Source: Synergistales bacterium (GTDB taxonomy: Bacteria > Synergistota > Synergistia > Synergistales > Synergistaceae). From it: a DNA stretch of 15,623 nt. The translations under genes and the position numbers were made by a program. The DNA is taken from contig BOCB01000040.1 of the NCBI GenBank assembly GCA_026002695.1, forward strand, positions 1 to 15,623. The letters are read 5' to 3'. This document shows positions 9,932 through 15,623 of this stretch, piece by piece (the first letter of the stretch is position 1; every line of letters begins with the position of its first letter). The notes below the pieces were generated by a model. The model was given only the letters and a program-made list of their open reading frames with translations. It ran no database searches and was not told the origin of the DNA.

Positions 9932-11332
9932 TCAAAAGAATTTCCTTAAATTATCAAACAGCCGCTTTATTTTCTCGTGATCCTTCTTGCCGGGCAGGCC
10001 GGTTATTTCTACGCCCGAATTGACGTCTATGGCGAAGCACCCGGCCATTGACGCGCGGAGCGCGTTTCCCGCGCCGATTCCTCCCGCCAGGATAACCCGC
10101 TTTGTTCTCGCATCGGAGGGTATTTTGCCAAGCAAGGACCAGTCAAAACTTATGCCCGCGCCGCCGCGCGCGCGGCTGTCGAGAACATCCAGCAGCGCGC
10201 GATCCGCGTTCAAGCCCTCAATGTCCGGCATCGTCTCCCCGACCCTGACCGCCTTCCATATCTCGCAGCCGCCCGGCAGCTCTTTGCGCAGTTCTTCGAT
10301 GAACTCGCCCGTCTCCTCGCCGTGAAGCTGAACCGCGGCAAGCGAAAGATCCGACGCCAGTCTTGCAATCCGCCGAATATCGTCGTTCACGAACACGCCG
10401 GCCATGCGAAGCGGCGACGCCGTGCAAATATCTTTTGCGGCCGCGTCATCGACCATCCTCGGCGACTCCCGCGCGAATATCAGCCCGCCGAACACGGCCC
10501 CCGCGCGGTAACAGGCAGCCGCGTCCTCCGGCGACGTGAGGCCGCAGACCTTCACGTTTCCGTAAATCAGATGTCTCACCGCCAAATCGAGACGGTCCGA
10601 GCCCATCAGCGAGCCGCCCACGAGAAACGCGTCCGCCTGTCCCGCAAAGCGCAGGACATCTCCATGACACTCTATCCCCGACTCGCAGACGGCGATCCTC
10701 TTACCCCGCCCCTCGCCCGCGATCCTGCCGAGCAGGCGGGAACAGACGGCGAGGTCAACCTTCAGCGTCTTGAGGTCGCGGTTGTTGATTCCGATGATGG
10801 ACGCGCCGAGGGAAATCGCGCGCTCAAGCTCCTCCTCATTGTGGACCTCAGTGAGCGCGTCCATGGACAGGCGCCTCGCCTCGTCCGCGCAAACCCTGTA
10901 CGTCTCGTCGTCCAATACCGAGAGCATCAGAAGGACGGCGTCCGCGCCGTAAGTCCGCGCCTCGCAGACCTGATACGGGCCGACGACGAAGTCCTTGGCC
11001 AGTATCGGCCGGGACAGTTTTTCGCGGAACGCGCGGAGAATATCGAGGCTCCCCTGAAAATACGGCTCGTCCGTCAGCACCGACACGGCGTCGGCAAACT
11101 CCCCGTATACTCCGGCTATCTCGGCGACGTCGAAATTCTCCCTGATCAGCCCCTTCGAGGGCGACGCCTTCTTGCACTCCAAAATGAAGCGGGCCCCGCT
11201 TTTTCGTAGCGCCTCGCCGAAGCTGCGCGTCGTCGGAACAGCCCTCTCCCTCAGGACGGAATAGGGCACGCGCGATTCGCGCTTCGCTACGTCCTCGCGC
11301 TTGCGCCGCAGGATATCAAGAAGCGCGGACAT
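9932..11332 (-). CDS. trpCF: fused indole-3-glycerol-phosphate synthase / phosphoribosylanthranilate isomerase
   Basis: Bifunctional enzyme for two consecutive steps after TrpD: isomerisation of phosphoribosylanthranilate (TrpF part) and ring closure to indole-3-glycerol phosphate (TrpC part). It has 466 residues, close to the fused E. coli protein. The TrpC domain covers about 1-255: ECKKASPSKG from 52, LAKDF with Lys113, GINNRDL from 181, CESGI at 216-220. The TrpF domain begins at about 258 with NVKVCGLTSPEDA (catalytic Cys263) and later shows GGAGISFDW, ILAGGI and DVNSGVE. ATG 11332 (MSALLDILRRKRED) matches family N-termini and overlaps the end of trpD by 17 bases. An in-frame ATG at 11383 would add 17 residues unlike the family, so I rejected it. 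The ribosome-binding site is weak (GAGG about 12 bases away), suggesting coupling to trpD translation. Confidence 0.96.
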   Translation of the reverse strand: MSALLDILRRKREDVAKRESRVPYSVLRERAVPTTRSFGEALRKSGARFILECKKASPSKGLIRENFDVAEIAGVYGEFADAVSVLTDEPYFQGSLDILRAFREKLSRPILAKDFVVGPYQVCEARTYGADAVLLMLSVLDDETYRVCADEARRLSMDALTEVHNEEELERAISLGASIIGINNRDLKTLKVDLAVCSRLLGRIAGEGRGKRIAVCESGIECHGDVLRFAGQADAFLVGGSLMGSDRLDLAVRHLIYGNVKVCGLTSPEDAAACYRAGAVFGGLIFARESPRMVDDAAAKDICTASPLRMAGVFVNDDIRRIARLASDLSLAAVQLHGEETGEFIEELRKELPGGCEIWKAVRVGETMPDIEGLNADRALLDVLDSRARGGAGISFDWSLLGKIPSDARTKRVILAGGIGAGNALRASMAGCFAIDVNSGVEITGLPGKKDHEKIKRLFDNLRKFF

Positions 11333-12365
11333 CGCTGTTCGCGGCCTCGCCGAGGGAGTGAGACAGCTTCGCGAATTTTTCAAAGCGCTCCAGAGCCTTG
11401 CCGCTCTCCAATACGCTCATGGCGAGGGAAAAGCCGTCCTTGTAGTTCTCCGTCAGACCGCCGAGCGTGAGCAGCGCCGCCGCGTTGACTGATATGGCCG
11501 CCGCGTGAGCCTCGCTGCCCTTGCCGCCGAGGACGGCGCGTATGGCGGTCTCGTTCTCCTCCGGAGAGCCCCCCGCTATTGACGAGAGGGGGAACTCCCT
11601 CACCCCGAAATCGGCCGGAGAGAATTTCCTCTCGGCGATTTCGTCCCGCCCGCTCACGAGCTCCGCCGCGTTCGTCGCCCCGTGGGTCGCTATCTCGTCG
11701 AGACCCAGCCCGTTGACCACGAGAGCGCGCTCGCAGCCGAGCAGGCGCAGCGTCTCGGCCACTACGCCGCACAGCCGGGGCTCGTAAACCCCGACGAGCA
11801 TGACGGAGGGGCGAGCCGGGTTGATAAGAGGGCCGAGGACGTTGAACATCGTCCTCGTCGCGAGCGCCTTTCTGACCGGCTGAACGTACCGCACGCCGCT
11901 GTGGTAGTGGGGGGCGTATAGGAACGTTACCCGCAGCTCGTCGAGCAGCTTCCGCGCCGTGAGCGGCGGCATGTCGAGCTTGACGCCGAACCGCTCCATC
12001 AGATCGGCCGCGCCGCACTTCGACGACACCGACCTGTTGCCGTGCTTGGCGACCGGCAGCCCCGCCTCCGCCGCGACGAACGTAACCGCGCTCGATATGT
12101 TGATCGTGTTCGCTCCGTCCCCGCCCGTTCCAACGATGTCCGCGAAGACGTAATCAGGCCGCGGGAACTCTCTCGCCCCCTCGCGCAGAGCCTCCGCCGC
12201 CCCCGCTATCTCCGCCGCCGTCTCGCCGCGCAGTTTGAGCGCGACCAAGAGCGCCGCGATCTCGACGTCGTTCATCTCCCCCTTGATAACCGAGTCGAAG
12301 AGCTCCGCGCTCTCGTCCTTAGTCAGCTTTTCCCCCGCCAGCAGGCTGTTAAACGCCGTGTTCAT
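11316..12365 (-). CDS. trpD: anthranilate phosphoribosyltransferase
   Basis: Transfers phosphoribosyl from PRPP to anthranilate, the first step after anthranilate synthase. The 349 residues form a stand-alone transferase with no glutamine amidotransferase domain. PRPP-binding GTGGDG is at 79-84, NISSAVTF follows at 89-96, and the anthranilate/PRPP block KHGNRSVSSKCGAAD is at 107-121. I start at ATG 12365 (MNTAFNSLLAGEKL) because AAAGGGG lies eight bases upstream. An in-frame ATG at 12398 would add 11 residues and has no ribosome-binding site. This is the first structural gene of the operon; no trpE or trpG lies between it and the leader. The end overlaps trpCF by 17 bases. Confidence 0.96.
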   Translation of the reverse strand: MNTAFNSLLAGEKLTKDESAELFDSVIKGEMNDVEIAALLVALKLRGETAAEIAGAAEALREGAREFPRPDYVFADIVGTGGDGANTINISSAVTFVAAEAGLPVAKHGNRSVSSKCGAADLMERFGVKLDMPPLTARKLLDELRVTFLYAPHYHSGVRYVQPVRKALATRTMFNVLGPLINPARPSVMLVGVYEPRLCGVVAETLRLLGCERALVVNGLGLDEIATHGATNAAELVSGRDEIAERKFSPADFGVREFPLSSIAGGSPEENETAIRAVLGGKGSEAHAAAISVNAAALLTLGGLTENYKDGFSLAMSVLESGKALERFEKFAKLSHSLGEAANSDVRAS

Positions 12366-12404
12366 AAAAATTTCCCCTTTCAAAATCAGGCTCCTCATAA
12401 TAAA

Positions 12405-12449
12405 TCCGTAAACAAAACGCGAGAGGCTCTGTTACGCGCCCCTCGCGTT
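12405..12449 (-). terminator. second intrinsic terminator-like hairpin in trp leader
   Basis: On the minus strand AACGCGAGGGGC (12449-12438) and GCCTCTCGCGTT (12427-12416) form a 12-bp stem with one G-U pair and a ten-base loop, followed by TTTTGTTT. It lies between the attenuator and trpD, 40 bases before the trpD start. It could be a second attenuation point or the leftover terminator of a removed upstream gene. Confidence 0.65.
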
Positions 12450-12474
12450 TGCTTATCTCGCTGCGTCAAAATCT

Positions 12475-12518
12475 CAAAAACAAAGGGCTCCCCGGGAATA
12501 TTTACACCCTCGGAGCCC
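12475..12518 (-). terminator. trp attenuator terminator
   Basis: On the minus strand GGGCTCC (12518-12512) pairs with GGAGCCC (12491-12485). A GGG/CCC pair lies inside after a two-base internal loop, and TTTGTTTTT follows. It lies 33 bases after the stop of the Trp-rich leader peptide, the expected place for the terminator of a classical trp attenuator. I see a GGCGG/CCGCC pairing over the Trp codons (1:2 hairpin) but no strong 2:3 antiterminator by eye. Confidence 0.8.
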
Positions 12519-12551
12519 TAAAATCAAGCAACGGCAACCCTCAGGCGGAAG

Positions 12552-12611
12552 TTAACACCACCACCGCCAAAGACCGTTAATATCAAAAGAAAGACAGTAA
12601 ATACGTTTCAT
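12552..12611 (-). CDS. trpL: trp operon leader peptide
   Basis: A 19-residue ORF, MKRIYCLSFDINGLWRWWC, lies between a consensus promoter and an intrinsic terminator upstream of trpD. Three of its last five codons are TGG (Trp15, Trp17, Trp18). In classical trp attenuation, a ribosome that stalls at scarce Trp codons in such a peptide changes leader folding and lets transcription pass the terminator. The Trp codons overlap a segment (GGCGG) that can pair with CCGCC just after the stop, as expected for the 1:2 hairpin. The start is ATG 12611, preceded by a weak GGATGA six to seven bases away. The size, position and codon pattern make the call strong even though such peptides are poorly conserved. 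Confidence 0.87.
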   Translation of the reverse strand: MKRIYCLSFDINGLWRWWC

Positions 12612-12645
12612 GACGCTCATCCGTAATCCACTCCCAAAGTTCCAT
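12583..12645 (-). CDS. possible upstream overlapping leader ORF with two Trp codons
   Basis: An ORF of 20 codons, MELWEWITDERHETYLLSFF, starts at ATG 12645, about 20 bases after the predicted transcription start. It overlaps trpL in another frame. It has Trp at positions 4 and 6 and only a weak ribosome-binding site (GATGAAG). It may be chance, or a second Trp-responsive leader that affects access to the trpL start. I keep it as a low-confidence candidate. Confidence 0.25.
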   Translation of the reverse strand: MELWEWITDERHETYLLSFF

Positions 12646-12660
12646 GCAAAACTTCATCAA

Positions 12661-12704
12661 CAACGTAAGGCGTAATATATCGTCATTCTACGGATTTGTC
12701 AAAT
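12661..12704. repeat. 44-bp direct repeat, copy 1 (contains trp promoter)
   Basis: This segment equals 14469-14512 in 43 of 44 bases (only 12666 T versus 14474 C differ; the last 38 bases are identical). Both copies are in the same orientation and carry a consensus minus-strand promoter. Similarity stops sharply at both ends. Confidence 0.95.
12674..12702 (-). promoter_or_regulatory. trp operon promoter
   Basis: On the minus strand TTGACA (12702-12697), exactly 17 bases, then TATATT (12679-12674): perfect -35, near-consensus -10 and optimal spacing. Transcription should begin near 12667 and run through trpL and the attenuator into trpD. No palindrome resembling the enterobacterial TrpR operator is visible in it. 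Confidence 0.88.
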
Positions 12705-12739
12705 GGTTCAGCGCGACGGCAAAACAACGGCATTAAGGA

Positions 12740-12767
12740 AGACCGCTCAACTACTAATGGGCGGTCT
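12740..12767 (-). terminator. weak terminator after the TPR/SH3 gene
   Basis: On the minus strand AGACCGC and GCGGTCT form a perfect 7-bp stem (12767-12761 with 12746-12740) and a 14-base loop, followed only by TCCTTAATG. It lies 29 bases after the stop of the secreted TPR/SH3 gene and before the trp promoter. The poor U-tract leaves room for read-through into the trp leader. Confidence 0.45.
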
Positions 12768-12795
12768 CCTGCCCGATCAAGATTTGTATCCTGCG

Positions 12796-14403
12796 TTAAA
12801 ACTTTAGTTCCTTGCCGTTTATATCCTTATGCCCGGAATTAACCCATCCGATGATTTTATAATTCTCATCGGCAACAGGCGCCCATGAAACTTCATCCGC
12901 ATCAGTATGGTAATAGAAGTCGTCCGTGCCGTATTCAGCTTCATACGCCAGGATTTTTGTCCCCTTGGGGATTTGTATACCCTTGGCGGACTTCTTCGGC
13001 TCTGAAAAGAGCGTGTACGCATCCCTGAGAGGAACAGCCACAAGCCCGTCTTGCGTTTTTGATTTTATCGTTGGATCTGTTGCGGAAAATGGTGGTGAGC
13101 TAAATTTATCACCCACTTTAAGCATAGGCGGCCTTCCTTTGCCAAGGTAATCCAGTTCGCGTATGTCAGCCTCGGTTAATGGCTCCTCCTGAGCTGACTT
13201 GGCGTTGACATATACGTAAGAAGAACCCCAGTGCGGCAATTTATTGACCTGGGATATAGTCTCGTCGTATTCGTTAAAAGCGAATAAAATTTTGTACCAC
13301 TTGGATTTATCGCCTTTATCCTGGATAGTTTGTGCTTCGGCAATATATATACTCGTGCCTGTATCCTCTATTACTTTCCCTTTTGAGCCGGGAGTTGTCC
13401 GAATCTTTACGTTCTCGTCGTTGACCGTTATCCTTACTAATTTTTTGCCGGAGTATGAATCTCCCTTCTTATTCTTACCGGCTTTCTTCCCGTCCATCCT
13501 GTCAAGCGCGTCGGTCGCCGGCCGATAGTTTGGGTTGATCTCAAGCGCGCGCTTGAACCAAGTCCTCGCGCCGTCGTTGTTCTTCAGCTCCAACGCGGTC
13601 TCGCCGGCCCAGTAGGCGGAGAGGTAGTTGCAGTCATAGTCCTTGGCGAGCTTCGTGAATCCGGCGTAGGCATCCTTGTATTTTTTTTGCGAGTACAACT
13701 TCCACGTCCCTCGATGCTGAATGCCGAGCGTGTTCTTATCCTTCTGCGGCAGGGGATAGGAATTTATCACCTTCGCGTCCGTCGAGTTGTTGAGTTCGCT
13801 GTCTGCGGGGAGCGGCGTATACTCTATCGCCTCCGCGGATTTCGCCTTCTCCGGCGCGCCCGGAACCAGGAAACCGTCGTAATCAGGGTTTAGCGTAACA
13901 TTCTTGCGCCTTTGGACATCGTAGAAAATAATTTGGGCGATTTTTCCGTCGGATTCGCTTATCGCTGTGATTATCCCATCTCGCAGCCATATATGAGTTT
14001 TCATGTTATCCTGCGTTCCGATTGAATAATCGCCGGGTACGAGAGCTATTTTCAGGACATTCTCAATGGGATCGCCGGCGCCGCTGCCATCGGGCAGTTT
14101 GAACGCGGGGTTTCTGGTCGCGAACCATAATAAGTCTCCGGCAGGACGAAAGTCTACGGCATAGTCTGTTTCACTTTGCGTGTATCTGACGGAGTCATGA
14201 CCGGCGTTCATTTCTGTCGGATTCTTCACAAGCTTGCCCTCGGTGTCGCATATTGTCTTTCTGACCTTCGCGGATTTGCCAAGCGCCGTAACATACTTCT
14301 TCACGCCATCAACATGCTCTTGCAGCGTAAAAGCGTATGAGACACCCGATACGTTGCATAGCAGCAATGACATCACAAACAGAACAAGAAATTTTTTCAT
14401 CAT
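12796..14403 (-). CDS. secreted TPR and SH3-like domain protein, function unknown
   Basis: 535-residue exported protein. A signal peptide is clear: MMKKF, a hydrophobic core at about 6-17, likely cleavage after SYA at residue 24. Residues about 60-170 form a beta-rich region I do not recognise. Residues about 233-302 (KLYSQKKYKDAYAGFTKLAKD, then GARTWFKRALEINPNYRPA) are tetratricopeptide repeats. A Lys-rich linker follows at 306-321, then a bacterial SH3-like segment at about 322-400 (VNDENVKIRTTPGSKGKVIED). The C-terminal 445-530 looks like a second SH3-like segment (VPLRDAYTLFSEPKKSAKGIQIPKGTKI). SH3-like domains often bind cell wall, so an envelope role is reasonable but unproven. AAGGAGG is five bases before ATG 14403 and eight before ATG 14400; either may be used. 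GC content is lower than in the trp genes, and the promoter is a near copy of the trp promoter. Confidence 0.85.
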   Translation of the reverse strand: MMKKFLVLFVMSLLLCNVSGVSYAFTLQEHVDGVKKYVTALGKSAKVRKTICDTEGKLVKNPTEMNAGHDSVRYTQSETDYAVDFRPAGDLLWFATRNPAFKLPDGSGAGDPIENVLKIALVPGDYSIGTQDNMKTHIWLRDGIITAISESDGKIAQIIFYDVQRRKNVTLNPDYDGFLVPGAPEKAKSAEAIEYTPLPADSELNNSTDAKVINSYPLPQKDKNTLGIQHRGTWKLYSQKKYKDAYAGFTKLAKDYDCNYLSAYWAGETALELKNNDGARTWFKRALEINPNYRPATDALDRMDGKKAGKNKKGDSYSGKKLVRITVNDENVKIRTTPGSKGKVIEDTGTSIYIAEAQTIQDKGDKSKWYKILFAFNEYDETISQVNKLPHWGSSYVYVNAKSAQEEPLTEADIRELDYLGKGRPPMLKVGDKFSSPPFSATDPTIKSKTQDGLVAVPLRDAYTLFSEPKKSAKGIQIPKGTKILAYEAEYGTDDFYYHTDADEVSWAPVADENYKIIGWVNSGHKDINGKELKF

Positions 14404-14468
14404 AACAGCCTCCTTAATTTTTGCTTATTATATTGGATTTTCAATGAACGAGCACATTTTTCAATATG

Positions 14469-14512
14469 CAACGCAAGGCGTAATATATCGTCATTCTACG
14501 GATTTGTCAAAT
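14469..14512. repeat. 44-bp direct repeat, copy 2 (contains promoter of the TPR/SH3 gene)
   Basis: Second copy of the 12661-12704 element, 1,808 bases away in the same orientation. The pair brackets the TPR/SH3 gene. Confidence 0.95.
14482..14510 (-). promoter_or_regulatory. promoter of the secreted TPR/SH3 gene
   Basis: Minus strand TTGACA (14510-14505), 17-base spacer, TATATT (14487-14482), identical to the trp promoter copy. The predicted start near 14475 leaves a leader of about 72 bases before ATG 14403. Confidence 0.85.
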
Positions 14513-14634
14513 ACTATGCGGTCAAACGTGATGAATGTCCGCGTGAAATCGGATCAGGCAGTCTCTGGGCGCGCGAAATTCATACGAACCTCTGAAGTTG
14601 ATGATAAAGGAAAAGAAGGTCATTATAAAAAATC
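14513..14634. other. gene-free stretch upstream of the promoter repeat
   Basis: This forms part of the gene-poor 14404-14685 region, together with the promoter repeat and a terminator. Short plus-strand reading frames cross it, but none has a ribosome-binding site or recognisable similarity. I see no functional element here. Confidence 0.5.
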
Positions 14635-14656
14635 ACGCCTTTCTTGATAATGGCGT
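14627..14656 (-). terminator. intrinsic terminator after the EamA-type gene
   Basis: On the minus strand ACGCC (14656-14652) and GGCGT (14639-14635) form a short stem with a 12-base loop, followed by GATTTTTT. It lies about 30 bases after the transporter stop codon. On the plus strand TTTTCATTTC follows, so it could work both ways. The stem is short, so strength is uncertain. Confidence 0.55.
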
Positions 14657-14685
14657 TTTCATTTCGGCGCCAAAGTTAAGGATAA

Positions 14686-15099
14686 CTATAAAATCAAGAC
14701 AAAAGTTCCAATTGTTATCAATATCCCTCCAATGATTGTTTTCGTTTTTACAGCTTCCCCCAGAATAAAAAATGCTAATGCCATGCTTATAACAACGCTG
14801 AATTTATCTATCGGCACTACTTTTGAGGCCTCCCCGATTTGAAGGGCTTTATAATAAAACAGCCATGATAAGCCTGTTGCCAGACCGGATAATGCAAGAA
14901 ATATCCAACTCTTCTGCGTTATATTTACAATTTCATTTTGTTTGCCCGCAGCGAAAACAATACCCCATGCCATCGCTAATACGACAACCGTTCTTATTGC
15001 TGTTGCCAAATTGGAATTGACGTTTTGTATTCCGATTTTTGCGAGAATGGATGTAAGTGCCGCGAATAGCGCCGAAAGCAGTGCGTAAAGTATCCACAT
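14686..15099 (-). CDS. half-size EamA-type (DMT superfamily) membrane transporter
   Basis: 137-residue, very hydrophobic inner-membrane protein with about five membrane segments (roughly 1-21, 31-52, 64-86, 94-115, 118-137). The sequence (WILYALLSALFAALTSILAKIG, with a break; later AIRTVVV, LSWLFYYKALQIGEASKVVPIDK and FFILGEAV) fits the single-domain EamA family of drug/metabolite transporters, which must pair up because full members have two such domains. Thus the short length is normal for this subfamily, not a truncation. The substrate is not predictable. ATG 15099 follows GGGGGGT by about seven bases. It sits alone in low-GC sequence, with a terminator-like hairpin after it. Confidence 0.85.
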   Translation of the reverse strand: MWILYALLSALFAALTSILAKIGIQNVNSNLATAIRTVVVLAMAWGIVFAAGKQNEIVNITQKSWIFLALSGLATGLSWLFYYKALQIGEASKVVPIDKFSVVISMALAFFILGEAVKTKTIIGGILITIGTFVLIL

Positions 15100-15252
15100 A
15101 CGAATTACCCCCCATGAAAATATACTTACAAAAATTTGCCGTCTTGATTTATAATTACTGTAATTTCGAATATGTTGAATATGGTCGTTACAATCCTTAT
15201 CTCATTCAAAAACTTCTTAAATTTTAATCTCCTCCTCTGTGATTTTTCAGCA
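15100..15252. other. AT-rich intergenic region with an orphan ribosome-binding-like run
   Basis: AT-rich spacer upstream of the EamA-type gene. On the minus strand GAGGAGGAG (near 15229-15237) looks like a strong ribosome-binding site, but no start codon lies at proper distance. No clear promoter pair was found, though the transporter promoter must be here or further upstream. Confidence 0.4.
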
Positions 15253-15623
15253 TTATTTTACCGCAAAAATCCGATACGCGAGCTGAATTGTCCATAACCG
15301 ATAAAAGCGGCCCTGCAATCCTCTTAATCTATGTTCTATAATTGCGGCGTTGTCAATTCTCCGGCGGCTGGTATAAATAAAATGATTCCATGAGTTGGAT
15401 AGTGCCGGCAAGAACACCGCAAAAACAAGAGAGGTAATCATCGCCGCCAATTTATCCAACATACGGGCATAAGCGTCGTCATGAAGCTGAGCCGCACTGA
15501 TATAGTCATGCAACTTAATTAACATCAAAGATAAACCGATATACAGAATATGGCATACGATGAAAAATTCAGGGCACATGCGGTTGCGTTCAAAGACGGC
15601 GGACACACTTTTAAGCAGTTGAA
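15253..15623 (-). CDS. unrecognised membrane protein, possibly partial at right edge
   Basis: I do not recognise this protein. The reading frame is open to the window edge (LLKSVSAVFERNRMCPEFF), so the gene may begin outside. Within it, GTG 15606 or ATG 15579 could be starts, but neither has a clear ribosome-binding site. Two hydrophobic segments (FFIVCHILYIGLSLMLI and MITSLVFAVFLPAL) suggest two membrane passes. They are separated by a polar stretch (KLHDYISAAQLHDDAYARMLDK) and followed by an Arg-rich tail (SRRRIDNAAIIEHRLRGLQGR). The stop is at 15253-15255. Low GC content matches its neighbours. It could be a real small membrane protein or the C-terminal end of a larger one. Confidence 0.45.
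   Translation of the reverse strand, partial: QLLKSVSAVFERNRMCPEFFIVCHILYIGLSLMLIKLHDYISAAQLHDDAYARMLDKLAAMITSLVFAVFLPALSNSWNHFIYTSRRRIDNAAIIEHRLRGLQGRFYRLWTIQLAYRIFAVK

Noticed and set aside
12661..14512. Repeat pair considered as ends of an insertion sequence or as attachment sites
   Set aside because: No transposase or integrase lies between them and the repeats are direct 44-mers holding promoters, so duplication or recombination is more likely than a classical IS.
14234..14647. Plus-strand open frame crossing the promoter repeat
   Set aside because: Mostly antisense to the TPR/SH3 gene and its promoter, with no ribosome-binding site; the last 43 codons resemble nothing known.
15126..15209. 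27-codon minus-strand ORF from TTG after a strong GAGGAGGAG run
   Set aside because: The distance from the ribosome-binding-like run to TTG is about 18 bases, and no ATG or GTG is suitably placed.

Overview
The window is a GC-rich bacterial chromosome segment, clearly richer in GC up to about position 12400 and lower from about 12600 to the right edge. Strong purine-rich ribosome-binding sites, heavy use of ATA and AGG codons, a fused trpC-trpF gene and a PaaK-type CoA ligase paired with a double-ACT protein would fit an anaerobic amino-acid-fermenting bacterium. Synergistota is my best guess, but it is an inference that a 16S or marker-gene check would settle.

Left block (1-5700, minus strand): secA, then a secreted DUF3857/transglutaminase-like protein whose catalytic residues appear to be lost, then argS cut by the left edge. 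The gaps are 11-17 bases and the ribosome-binding sites touch or overlap the preceding stop codons, so these look like one operon. A gene-free stretch (5699-5934) separates them from a divergent pair. It holds a short relic of the 5' end of dinB (DNA polymerase IV) and probable promoters.

Middle plus-strand pair (5935-7677): a phenylacetate/aryl-acetate CoA ligase and a two-ACT-domain protein, 15 bases apart. They converge on the trp operon, with a perfect 13-bp inverted repeat between the two converging units.

Tryptophan operon (12702 down to 7831, minus strand): a consensus promoter, a trpL leader peptide ending in a Trp-rich run (W-R-W-W), an intrinsic attenuator terminator and a second terminator-like hairpin, then trpD, trpCF, trpB and trpA. 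The encoded enzymes convert anthranilate to tryptophan. The anthranilate synthase genes trpE and trpG are missing between leader and trpD, although the Trp-sensing leader is present. A double-hairpin palindromic element sits between trpCF and trpB.

Right block (12705-15623, lower GC): a secreted TPR/SH3-like protein gene, a half-size EamA-type transporter and an unrecognised membrane protein that may run off the right edge. The promoter of the TPR/SH3 gene and the promoter of the trp operon lie in two near-identical 44-bp direct repeats (43 of 44 bases equal) about 1.8 kb apart. This suggests that the gene and promoter were inserted or duplicated next to the trp operon.
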